A DNA stretch of 10,125 nt, from NCBI GenBank assembly GCA_030837445.1, contig JAUPKM010000077.1:1-10125 (forward strand), written 5' to 3'. This DNA is from Actinomycetota bacterium. GTDB taxonomy: Bacteria > Actinomycetota > Actinomycetes > S36-B12 > UBA10799. The translations under genes and the position numbers were made by a program. Below, piece after piece: positions 1 to 6,858 of the stretch (positions are counted from its first letter, which is position 1; every line of letters starts with the position of its first letter). The notes beneath the pieces were generated by a model. The model was not told the origin of the DNA. It ran no database searches and saw only the letters and a list, made by a program, of their open reading frames with translations.

Positions 1-120
1 CGGACACACCTACAGACGATCTTCGAGGACATCGAACGCATCCGGACGAGGTCACCGGAGCTGTTCGCCACCGATGGGGACAGCACGCCCGTCCGTCGCA
101 GCATCGCCGTCTGGCGCTGA
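1..120 (+). CDS. C-terminal fragment of an unidentified protein (5' end outside window)
   Basis: Reading frame 1 is open from the first base to a TGA at 118-120 and gives a 39-residue tail rich in charged residues (HLQTIFEDIERIRTR, then a short Ser/Thr/Asp stretch ending in VWR). About 85% of its third codon positions are G or C, above first and second positions, which is the normal pattern for a coding frame in this DNA. No family is recognised from so short a tail. Its last 69 bases overlap the 3' end of the minus-strand dehydrogenase, so the two genes converge and overlap tail to tail. The dehydrogenase frame has the weaker third-position bias over the shared bases. The frame could still be open by chance, because only 40 codons are visible. 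Confidence 0.5.
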   Translation, partial: RTHLQTIFEDIERIRTRSPELFATDGDSTPVRRSIAVWR

Positions 121-1083
121 CTTCCCGAAGCCTGCGGGGTCCGCGTCGAGACCGGCCGACGGCGGGTACGGAACGGACGACAGGTACGGAACGCCGCTCA
201 GCTTCTCCGACAGCGACCACAGCCGTCGCGCCGCGCCGAGGTCGTCACCGGGGGCCACGAGAGGCGCGAAGTGCACCCGCAGGTCGCGCTTGTTGCGGGT
301 CGGCCCGAGAAAGACGCCCGTCGCGGCGTCCGGGCTGGTGGCTGCGAAGAGCAGCGGCAGCGCACCGTGCTCCGCCGAGCGGCTCAGCAGCGGCTTAGTG
401 ATCGCCACCATCGCGCGCTGGGCGAAGGTGTGCGCCGCGTCGTGCATCGGGGTGTTGGCCATGCCCGGGTGGGCCAGGAAACTGCGGACCGGGCGGCCCG
501 CCGCCCGCAGCCGGCGGTCGAGTTCGGCGCCGAACAGGACAGTCGCCACCTTGGAGCGCACGTAGGCCGTGCCGGGGGAGTAGGACGCCGGGTCGGCGAG
601 ATCGTCGACGTCCAAGGTGTCGCGCATCTGGCGGTAGAGGTTCGAGCCCACGTTGACGACGCGCGGGTCCTGGCCGGGGCGGAACAGGTCGAGCAGCAGC
701 CCGGTCAGGGCGAAGTGCCCCAGATGGTTGGTGGCGAAGATCAACTCATGGCCCTGCGCCGACAGCTGCCGCTGCGGGGCAGTGCCCGTTCCGGCATTGT
801 TGACCAGGACGTCGATGCGCCGCCCCTGCCGGTGCAGGGTGTCGGCGAACGCGCGCACCGAGCCCAGGTCGGCGAGGTCCAGCTGGTGCACCTCCAGGTC
901 GCCGACCAACTCCGTGCGCGCCCGCTCGCCCTTGGCGACGTCCCGCACCGCCATCAGCACGGTCGCCCCGTGCCGGGCGAGCTGCGCCGCGGTGATCAGG
1001 CCGAGCCCGCTGCTCGCACCGGTGACCACGGCGGTGCGCCCGGTCTGGTCGGGGATGTCGTCGACGGTCCAGGTCACGGCCAT
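52..1083 (-). CDS. Short-chain dehydrogenase/reductase (SDR) family oxidoreductase
   Basis: A 343-residue NAD(P)-dependent oxidoreductase of the SDR superfamily, predicted cytosolic; the substrate is unknown. Visible motifs are the Rossmann nucleotide-binding loop TGASSGLG (residues 21-28), the NNAG motif (95-98), the structural Asn in NHLGHF (119-124), and a catalytic triad of Ser147, Tyr174 and Lys178 in YVRSK. Arg47 after beta-strand 2 suggests a preference for NADP(H). The length and the NHLGHF region resemble the retinol-dehydrogenase/WW-oxidoreductase-like SDRs common in actinomycetes rather than the 250-residue classical enzymes. The ATG start has a strong ribosome site, GAGGAGG, five bases upstream. 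The last 40 or so residues are low in complexity (Gly, Ala, Asp) and lie beyond the fold. The gene is divergent from a TetR regulator, with two shared operator-like palindromes between them, so repression by that regulator is likely. Confidence 0.93.
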   Translation of the reverse strand: MAVTWTVDDIPDQTGRTAVVTGASSGLGLITAAQLARHGATVLMAVRDVAKGERARTELVGDLEVHQLDLADLGSVRAFADTLHRQGRRIDVLVNNAGTGTAPQRQLSAQGHELIFATNHLGHFALTGLLLDLFRPGQDPRVVNVGSNLYRQMRDTLDVDDLADPASYSPGTAYVRSKVATVLFGAELDRRLRAAGRPVRSFLAHPGMANTPMHDAAHTFAQRAMVAITKPLLSRSAEHGALPLLFAATSPDAATGVFLGPTRNKRDLRVHFAPLVAPGDDLGAARRLWSLSEKLSGVPYLSSVPYPPSAGLDADPAGFGKSAPDGDAATDGRAVPIGGEQLR

Positions 1084-1104
1084 GTCTGCCTCCTCGGCAC
1101 CATT

Positions 1105-1123
1105 AGCGGATGGACTATCCGCT
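1105..1123. promoter_or_regulatory. Operator-like palindrome 1 between SDR and TetR genes
   Basis: AGCGGATGGACTATCCGCT is an interrupted palindrome with perfect 7-bp arms (AGCGGAT and ATCCGCT) around a 5-bp centre. It lies 21 bp upstream of the SDR start codon, where a bound protein would block SDR transcription. It matches the second copy at 1146-1164 in 17 of 19 positions. Binding by the adjacent TetR protein is inferred from position and symmetry. Confidence 0.75.
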
Positions 1124-1145
1124 CAGTGAGGTGACCGTAGCACGC

Positions 1146-1164
1146 AGCGGATGAACTATCCTCT
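1146..1164. promoter_or_regulatory. Operator-like palindrome 2, over the TetR start region
   Basis: AGCGGATGAACTATCCTCT is a slightly degenerate copy of the palindrome at 1105-1123. The two centres are 41 bp apart, close to four helical turns. It ends five bases before the TetR start codon and covers a possible -10 element, TATCCT (1157-1162). A protein bound here should repress its own gene. Confidence 0.7.
1157..1162 (+). promoter_or_regulatory. Possible -10 element for a leaderless TetR transcript
   Basis: TATCCT fits the actinomycete -10 pattern TAnnnT and ends seven bases before the ATG at 1170, so transcription would start at or next to the start codon. No Shine-Dalgarno motif precedes that ATG, which agrees with leaderless translation. 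No convincing -35 element was seen: GTGACC at 1131 is too far upstream. Confidence 0.4.
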
Positions 1165-1169
1165 TCAAC

Positions 1170-1742
1170 ATGGAGAGCCCCGCCCGCCCTGCGGGCCTGC
1201 GCGCGGACTCCGCCCGCGTGCGCGCCCGGATGCTCGCCGAGGCGCGCCGGTTGCTCGACTCGGGCGACACGGATCTGCCGATGAACGCCCTCGCCAAGGC
1301 CGCCGGGGTCGGGGTCGGCACGGTGTACCGGCACTTCCCCAGCAACCAGGCGCTCCTCGAGGCCCTGGCCGAGCCCGGCTACGCGGCGCTGGTGGCCATG
1401 GCGCGCGCGGCGGCGGACGACCCGGACCCGGCCGCCGGGATGACCGACCTCCTCCGCGCCGCTCTGCACGCCCAGCTCACCGACGCCAGCCTCGCCGCCG
1501 TCCTCTCCACGCCCGGCGCCACCTGCCGCTCTACCAGGGACCTGGGTCAGGAGCTGGGCGAGGCCGCCCGCCGGGTGCTCGACCGCGCGCGAGCGGCCGG
1601 AGTCGTCCGTCCCGACGTCACCCCGGACGACGTCCGCCGCCTGACTTGCGGCATCCGGCACGCGGTGCGCTCCGGAGGGAACCTGGACGACGTCGACCGC
1701 TACCTGGAGATCCTCGTCGACGGGCTACGCCCCCGGCCCTGA
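1170..1742 (+). CDS. TetR/AcrR family transcriptional regulator
   Basis: A 190-residue DNA-binding repressor. The N-terminal helix-turn-helix is clear at residues 38-57 (MNALAKAAGVGVGTVYRHFP), followed by the usual helix 4 start (SNQALLEAL). The rest is the all-helical ligand-binding and dimerisation half, too variable to name an effector. The length is normal for the family. The ATG at 1170 has no ribosome site and may be translated leaderless. The gene is divergent from the SDR gene across 86 bp that hold two matching 19-bp palindromes, so the expected role is repression of the dehydrogenase and of itself until a ligand, perhaps the SDR substrate, binds. It converges on the DUF6493-type gene with only 17 bp between the stop codons. 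Confidence 0.93.
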   Translation: MESPARPAGLRADSARVRARMLAEARRLLDSGDTDLPMNALAKAAGVGVGTVYRHFPSNQALLEALAEPGYAALVAMARAAADDPDPAAGMTDLLRAALHAQLTDASLAAVLSTPGATCRSTRDLGQELGEAARRVLDRARAAGVVRPDVTPDDVRRLTCGIRHAVRSGGNLDDVDRYLEILVDGLRPRP

Positions 1743-1756
1743 CCGGAAGGACCGGT
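1742..1756. terminator. Short hairpin between convergent genes
   Basis: ACCGG, a 5-base loop, then CCGGT form a perfect 5-bp GC-rich stem filling the 17-bp gap between the convergent TetR and DUF6493-type genes. It could act in both directions. There is no T tract and the stem is short, so this is a weak call. Confidence 0.25.
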
Positions 1757-1759
1757 GGG

Positions 1760-4423
1760 TTACCGCGAGTGCAGGTGTTGGAGGCGTCGGGCCTCGGTGA
1801 CCAGGCGGCTCTTCCCCGGCCGGGCCGCGATCGGCGCCAGGCCAGAGATGTCGCTGGGATGAGGTCGGAGTTCTCCGTGCGGGATACGGTCGGCTGCCTC
1901 GACAGCGAGGGCGAGGAGGTCGCCGAGCCGCTGGACGGTGAGGTCACCGGCGAGCGGCAGGATCACCGTCAGGGCCGCGGCCGTCACCTGCCACACCTGG
2001 GGCCAGCCCACGGCCGGGCCGACGTCGCGCAGGCGGGGAACGATCCGGGACAGCATCACCGCGTTGAGCCGGGCGAGTTCGCCCAGGGTGGTGCCGAACC
2101 AGGCGGGGTCGATCCGGGAACCACTGAGCAGAGTGATCAGCGCGTCCAAGGCGGCTGCCCGGGCTTCGGCTGTGGCCGCGGACAGCGCGCAACTGATGGC
2201 GAGAAGGGTCGCCGGGCCGAACGGTCCGGGACTGTCAGCCAGCAACGGCAGAGGGGCGGCGTACTGGCGGCCGTTCTCCTGCAGGTCGCTCAGTTCCGGC
2301 AGCAGGTAGGCCCCCACCAGGTCGGGTTGGCCGGGCAGCATCGAGGGCCAGAGCGTGCGCCAGGACGGTTCCTCGTCGTGCCAGCCTCGCAGCGGCTGGT
2401 CGAGCCGGAGGACGTCCTGCCACTCCGCGGGCCAGCTGCTGACCGATCGCGGGTCGGCGCCGTCGTCCACTACCCAGGTGACCCGTGGCCAGCACTCGGA
2501 CGAGGTCGTCAACTCCACCCGTACCGCCGGAGTGATCGTGGCCAGGACGCCGGGTCCCGACAGGTCCTCGGCCAGCGCGCGAGCCTGGGGTAGTGAGAGG
2601 CCGGCAATCCGTTGGGCGAGAGCAGGATGTGGCCCGGGGGGCAGCCTGAGCAGGGACTGGGCGAGGTCCCGGGGCCAGGGCTGGGCCCCGGCGGCGGCGA
2701 GCCGGTCGAGCCGGGCGCAGAGGGCGGCCGGGTCGAGCGAACCGTCGACGCTGGTCGGGGTGGCCAGCAGGCAGGGGATCGGAGCCTCGGTCAGGCCGGT
2801 GGCGATCTCGGACAGCCGGGCGGCGAACACTCTCGTCAGTCCCTCGCGAGCACCGTTCGACCGGGCGCGCGGCCACCGCTTGCCCCGGCGCGAGGGGTCT
2901 GGCGGTGCGACGGAGGCGCCGACGGCGGCGAGCAGTTCGTCGTACGCCCGACCCGTGCCGGACTTCGACAGGCGTGCCTCGGATCGAGGGACCGCGTCGA
3001 TCCACGCATCACGGGAGATGATCGGGTGCAGCGCCTCGCCCAAGGCCGCCCGGTCGGACCAGGCGAACTCGACCAGGGCGCACAGGATCCTTTCCACTGT
3101 GCCCGGGTCGAAAGGGTCCTCATAGCGCGCCCCCAGGAGAGCGGCGAGTTTCTCGGCCAGTTCGGCCGGGGACTCAATCGCCAGGATCGGCACCGGGGCG
3201 TGCCGAGGGATCGCCGCGCCGACGGGCTGGCTCGGGGCGACCTCGATCGCGGGCTCCGCGACGTCCAGACCGGCCAGAGCCTGCGCGCGCAGGTCCGACG
3301 GGAGGTCCCTGGCAGCCTCGACCACCCGGTCGCGTTCGATGCCGGACAGCTTGCCTCGGTGACGCAGCACCACGGTCAGGGCCCGCTGCTGCAGGTCCGA
3401 TGCCTGGGTGTGGCCGAAGGCCAACGCGGCCGTCTGGACGGCCACCCCTGCAGATCCGGGCCGACCGGCCACCTCGTCGAGCCAACTCAACTGCGCACGT
3501 ACCAGGCCCTTCTCCGGGCGCACCAGCACCGCTTCACCGGCGGCCCGCATCTGCCCCAGACTCAGCGGCCCGGCCTCTTCGGCCCGCCGCAGCTGCCGCA
3601 GGGCCAGCCCGGCGACGGTGCTGTGCGAACCCGGCAGCAGGGCGAGGTAGTCGGCGGCGTGGGCGGCGCACTCCTTCGCGGACGGGGCCAACGCGTCGTG
3701 CAAGGCTCGCAAGCCGTCGAGGTCCCCGCGCCGCCCGCCGCGCTGCAACCGGGACAGACAGATGTCCAGGAGCCTGTCGCGCCCGACCAGTGGCGCGGTG
3801 CCCGACGCGACCGTCCCAGCGGTCTCACCCCAGGTGAGAAGGGACCCTGATCCCGGGGTGTCCAGTGCGAGCATCATGACCTCGACCCACTCCGGTCCGC
3901 GCCCGACCTCATGCCGCAATCGCTCGGGGTCGCCACTCTCGACCGCAGCGGTGAACCATTGCACCGCGTATCCGGGATCCGGCGGAGGCGGCATGCCGGT
4001 GCCGTCCACCAAGACCTGGATCAGCCGGAACTGGCCCCCCGGCCCCTCCGCGATCCGCAGCCTCGCGGCCAGGCGTGAGGCCAGGTCGGGGATCCAGCCG
4101 ACCTGGCGGTCGGTCAGCACCTGGAGGACCATGCCGCCGAGGGACGTCGCGTCGGGGACTCCGAGCCAGGTGCGCGCCACGACGGGAGCTGCCGCCGACG
4201 GAGTGAGCACCCCGCACGCCACCAGCACCAGACCCGGACCCCACCGCGAGAGGTGCTCCCACTCGCCCCGCACCCGCCACTCGTCCCGCGCCCGCCGCTC
4301 GAACTCGCGAAACGCCGGGGCCAGCCCGCGGCGAGCTGGCTCGTCGAGCACCGCCAGCACCCGGACGAGCCGGGACAACCGCCCTCCATCGATCAGGTGC
4401 TCGATGGTTCCCCAGTCACTCAT
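1760..4423 (-). CDS. DUF6493-type large helical protein
   Basis: An 887-residue soluble protein without signal peptide or membrane segments, of unknown function. The start is the ATG at 4423, which overlaps the stop of the SWIM gene as ATGA; the open frame continues 37 codons upstream, but there it only shadows the SWIM gene. The N-terminus (MSDWGTIEHLIDGG, then a Leu/Arg-rich helical region) and two segments match what I recall of DUF6493 proteins: a helical block near residues 415-465 (ESPAELAEKLAALL), and near 550-600 an LLATPTSVDGSLDP segment leading to DLAQSLLRLPPG. A Pro-rich linker near 400-412 separates the N-terminal helical half from these. Alternating Leu/Ala helices throughout suggest a repeat-type scaffold that binds partners. 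The overlap implies production coupled to the SWIM protein. No catalytic motif was found. The family call is from memory of its sequence pattern. Confidence 0.8.
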   Translation of the reverse strand: MSDWGTIEHLIDGGRLSRLVRVLAVLDEPARRGLAPAFREFERRARDEWRVRGEWEHLSRWGPGLVLVACGVLTPSAAAPVVARTWLGVPDATSLGGMVLQVLTDRQVGWIPDLASRLAARLRIAEGPGGQFRLIQVLVDGTGMPPPPDPGYAVQWFTAAVESGDPERLRHEVGRGPEWVEVMMLALDTPGSGSLLTWGETAGTVASGTAPLVGRDRLLDICLSRLQRGGRRGDLDGLRALHDALAPSAKECAAHAADYLALLPGSHSTVAGLALRQLRRAEEAGPLSLGQMRAAGEAVLVRPEKGLVRAQLSWLDEVAGRPGSAGVAVQTAALAFGHTQASDLQQRALTVVLRHRGKLSGIERDRVVEAARDLPSDLRAQALAGLDVAEPAIEVAPSQPVGAAIPRHAPVPILAIESPAELAEKLAALLGARYEDPFDPGTVERILCALVEFAWSDRAALGEALHPIISRDAWIDAVPRSEARLSKSGTGRAYDELLAAVGASVAPPDPSRRGKRWPRARSNGAREGLTRVFAARLSEIATGLTEAPIPCLLATPTSVDGSLDPAALCARLDRLAAAGAQPWPRDLAQSLLRLPPGPHPALAQRIAGLSLPQARALAEDLSGPGVLATITPAVRVELTTSSECWPRVTWVVDDGADPRSVSSWPAEWQDVLRLDQPLRGWHDEEPSWRTLWPSMLPGQPDLVGAYLLPELSDLQENGRQYAAPLPLLADSPGPFGPATLLAISCALSAATAEARAAALDALITLLSGSRIDPAWFGTTLGELARLNAVMLSRIVPRLRDVGPAVGWPQVWQVTAAALTVILPLAGDLTVQRLGDLLALAVEAADRIPHGELRPHPSDISGLAPIAARPGKSRLVTEARRLQHLHSR

Positions 4424-5835
4424 GCCTGTCCCTGCCGTTCGCGGGCGCCACGATCGGTGATCAACCGCACGGCCAGGGCGTGCTTGCACGGACCGCGGCT
4501 GGTCCCGTAGGCGGCGTACCAGGGGCACGTGCAAGAGAGCTGGCCCTGGTGCCAGCGCACCCGGTGCACCCAGTCTCCGACCGTCACGGTCGCGAGCTGA
4601 TCGTCACCGTCGCCGTCGCCATCGGTGGCGTCGCTGAAGCGGACCTGGCCGGCGGCGACCAGGGCGCGGGCGTTGCGCAGCCGGGGGTTCGCCCGCTCGG
4701 CGGTGTCGGCCCGGTACGGCAGTTGCCGGGGAAAGTACCGGGCCTGCGCGACGTCGTACCCGACCTGCCCGGACGCGCCCAGCCACACCAGGGCGGCCCT
4801 GATCTGGTCTGCGCGCAACTCGCAGCGTTCGGCCAGGTCGGCCGCCTCGACGTCGGGGGAGTCCTCGAGCAGGGCGAGCACCGTCTCGGCGGCGTCCTCC
4901 GCCCCAGGCTCCGCGAGGGCGCCGAGCACCGAGCCCTCTCCCGAGAAGCCGCGCCGCACCTCAGGGGAGACCGTCACGGTCAACCGCGCCCCCTGCAGGT
5001 CGACCTGCCAGCTGCTGGCCACCGGAGGCGATCCGGCATTGACCGCCGGGCCGTGGACCCGCAGCCCGGTGGCGTGACGCAGCACCGTCCGCAGGGTGTC
5101 CAGCCGCTGCGGACCGGCCAGGCAGATCGCTCCCGGCCCGGGGCGGGACGTGGGGCGTAGTCCGCCCGCCGAGGGCATCCACCAGGTCGCTCCGCTGGCG
5201 CGGGAGGTGCTCGGCAGCGCCCCGAGGAAGGCGGCCGTCGCACCACGGCCGAGATCGACCTTGGGCTCGAACCCGGAGGTGATGACCTGTACCTCGGCGA
5301 ACCCGCGCAACCACCGCGGCGGCAGCGGTACCCGCCGTTCGATCACTGCTCCTTCGCCGGTGGTGACTGCCAGCTCGTCGCTGCCCACCGCCAGATGCAG
5401 CAACCCGTCGTCGCCGACCCGGGCCAAGGCCCGCCGCAGTGGCTCGTTCACGTCGACGTTTGTGGTGCCCCGACCGGCCACCGACCCGTCGAGGGACTCC
5501 GGCAGCAGGTCGAGCCGGGCGTGCACCCCGCAGCAGTCCGAGAACGACTCCAGCCGGACGACGTGGCCGTCACTGCTGATCACTGGATCCCGCACCGCGG
5601 AAGGGGCGGGCTGGAAGTAGCGGGCCCGGGCCACCGCACTGACCGCCAGCACCCCGGCCGCCAGCACCGCGGGATGCCGGGCGAACCCGGCGAAGAAGGG
5701 GCCGGTGCGCTCGTCGACCACTCCGGCGGGCAGCGCCGTGGTCTGCAGGTCGAGCCGGTCAGCGGTCAACGACGACGCCGGACGATAGCTGTACTGGTAC
5801 GCGTCGATCATGGATGGCACCGTAGGCCAGCCCAC
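4420..5835 (-). CDS. SWIM zinc-finger family protein
   Basis: A 471-residue protein ending in a SWIM zinc-binding motif, Cys-x-Cys-x12-Cys-x-His (C435, C437, C450, H452), a fold known to bind DNA or proteins. The long N-terminal part (YQYSYRPAS near the start, then FAGFARHPAVLAAGVLAVSA, then ARYFQPAPSAVRDP) resembles the N-terminal region of other actinobacterial SWIM proteins; its role is unknown. The region near residues 330-400 looks like a winged-helix segment (DVEAADLAERCELRADQI, then LVWLGASGQVGYD, then FPRQLPYR). I chose the GTG at 5835 because AGAAGG lies six bases upstream. The ATG at 5811 would give 463 residues and has no ribosome site, but it sits closer to the conserved YSYR. The 3' end overlaps the DUF6493-type gene by ATGA. 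About 85 bp upstream lies a cut-off pRiA4b domain remnant. Confidence 0.88.
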   Translation of the reverse strand: MGWPTVPSMIDAYQYSYRPASSLTADRLDLQTTALPAGVVDERTGPFFAGFARHPAVLAAGVLAVSAVARARYFQPAPSAVRDPVISSDGHVVRLESFSDCCGVHARLDLLPESLDGSVAGRGTTNVDVNEPLRRALARVGDDGLLHLAVGSDELAVTTGEGAVIERRVPLPPRWLRGFAEVQVITSGFEPKVDLGRGATAAFLGALPSTSRASGATWWMPSAGGLRPTSRPGPGAICLAGPQRLDTLRTVLRHATGLRVHGPAVNAGSPPVASSWQVDLQGARLTVTVSPEVRRGFSGEGSVLGALAEPGAEDAAETVLALLEDSPDVEAADLAERCELRADQIRAALVWLGASGQVGYDVAQARYFPRQLPYRADTAERANPRLRNARALVAAGQVRFSDATDGDGDGDDQLATVTVGDWVHRVRWHQGQLSCTCPWYAAYGTSRGPCKHALAVRLITDRGARERQGQA

Positions 5836-5841
5836 CGACAA

Positions 5842-5847
5842 CCTTCT
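5842..5847 (-). promoter_or_regulatory. Ribosome binding site favouring the GTG start at 5835
   Basis: The minus strand reads AGAAGG, one mismatch from AGGAGG, six bases before GTG at 5835. The in-frame ATG at 5811 and GTG at 5820 have no comparable site, so this motif decides the start of the SWIM gene. Confidence 0.5.
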
Positions 5848-5885
5848 CTGCCGGCGACGCGGGCGAACGCGGTGTGGATCCGGTG

Positions 5886-6090
5886 TCAACTCACGCATGT
5901 GGTCCAGGTGAGCGCGGCGAGCCGGAACTGGTGCATGTGGGTGTTGTGCCAGCCCATCGCGGCCTGGATGACGACGTGCAGGTTCGCCAGCGTTGACGCC
6001 GCGGGGATGAGCACCTGTCGCCGGACGAGGGGGGCCGTGGCTGTCCACCAGTTCGATGCCGAGTTGGAGGACCGGTTCGCCGGCTGCGGG
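5886..6090 (-). pseudogene. Decayed pRiA4b ORF-3-like domain remnant
   Basis: Directly after the stop of the 255-residue gene, the same frame continues with GEPVLQLGIELVDSHGP, the first strand of a pRiA4b ORF-3-like domain. At a run of six Gs (6029-6034; six Cs on the coding strand) the homology jumps one frame and continues with PLVRRQVLIPAAS, TLANLHVVIQAAMGW and HNTHMHQFRLA, the family's most conserved stretch. It then stops near 5919; the frame runs seven more codons to a TGA at 5886-5888. The domain normally continues for about 100 or more residues, which are absent in all frames downstream. An in-frame stop, a frameshift and a 3' truncation together make this a pseudogene. It was probably once the C-terminal domain of the protein encoded at 6091-6858. 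Confidence 0.75.
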
Positions 6091-6858
6091 TCAGCCGCGG
6101 AGGCGGTGGAGCACGTGTCGGCCGAGTTCGGTGACCGGGACGGTGGCGGCACGTCGCTGTTCGTGGTCCAGCGTCGGATCCACATCGAGAAGCCCGATCT
6201 GTGCGAGCAGTGTGACGGTGCGCCAGACGTCGCGGGCCAGGCACAGACGCCAGCTGTCCAGTTGCACAGTGGTGAGGTCTTCGGTCCGGTACAGCGGGGA
6301 CAACGCGGCCCACACCTGATCGATGATGGCCTGGACCTCGACGCCGTCCGGGTGCAGATCCATGGTGGTGAGGAGGAGCCGGACGCCGACGGGGTAGTCG
6401 TCGTGAAGGATCGACTGGCCCCAGCCCGAGGGACAGACCGCCGGGCCGAGGTCGCCGAGGACGGTGACCATCCGGATGAACAGGTCGAGGGGCCGGTCCA
6501 GGAGTGCGGCGTGCTTCTTGACCGCGACGAGGGTGTTGCTCCGGCGGCGGACCAGCCCGGCGGCCTTCGCCCATTCCAGGGTGATGTGCAGTTCGGTCAG
6601 TTCCTCGCTGCTCTTGGTCCGAAAGGTGCGGTCTCCGATCACCGGGTCGATCACGTCACCGGTGGCCAGCCGCTCGACAAGATGCCTGGCGTCGGCCATG
6701 GTCAGCCTGCCGGTCTGGGTCAGCTTGCGCCCGTTGACAGGCCCCTCCGCCACCCATCGGGTGAACTCCGCCACGCGCACCAGCCAGAGCGAAGTGGTTA
6801 CCTCGCCAAACGTCTCATCCATGGGGGCAGTCTCCACGGCGTCGCGTCCTTCGGTCAT
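6091..6858 (-). CDS. N-terminal half of a pRiA4b ORF-3-type protein, now separate
   Basis: A 255-residue soluble protein. The ATG at 6858 overlaps the stop of the upstream pRiA4b gene as ATGA, so translation is probably coupled; the same frame is open far upstream, but only as a shadow of that gene. The sequence (LTQTGRLTMADARHLVERL, then FRTKSSEELTELH, then EWAKAAGLV, a central LGPAVCPSGWGQS, and a C-terminal VTELGRHVLHRL) matches the N-terminal region I recall from actinobacterial pRiA4b ORF-3 proteins, which place it ahead of the pRiA4b domain. Its last part looks like a winged-helix fold. The first 90 residues can be aligned with the N-terminus of the upstream protein. Because recognisable pRiA4b sequence follows its stop in the same frame, the gene is likely a truncated survivor. 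Whether the short product still works is unknown. Confidence 0.75.
   Translation of the reverse strand: MTEGRDAVETAPMDETFGEVTTSLWLVRVAEFTRWVAEGPVNGRKLTQTGRLTMADARHLVERLATGDVIDPVIGDRTFRTKSSEELTELHITLEWAKAAGLVRRRSNTLVAVKKHAALLDRPLDLFIRMVTVLGDLGPAVCPSGWGQSILHDDYPVGVRLLLTTMDLHPDGVEVQAIIDQVWAALSPLYRTEDLTTVQLDSWRLCLARDVWRTVTLLAQIGLLDVDPTLDHEQRRAATVPVTELGRHVLHRLRG

Noticed and set aside
1151..2593. Long plus-strand open frame (480 codons) spanning the TetR gene and the end of the DUF6493-type gene
   Set aside because: Its product is Arg/Gly/Pro-rich with no domain, it runs in another frame through a clear TetR gene, and it is antisense to a better coding frame.
2612..3850. Plus-strand open frame opposite the DUF6493-type gene
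   Set aside because: The low-complexity Gly/Arg/Gln-rich translation is typical of antisense shadows in high-GC DNA, while the minus strand carries recognisable family segments.
4424..4534. Upstream extension of the DUF6493-type gene by 37 codons
   Set aside because: It lies inside the SWIM zinc-binding region and lacks family similarity; MSDWGTIEHLI at 4423 fits the family start.
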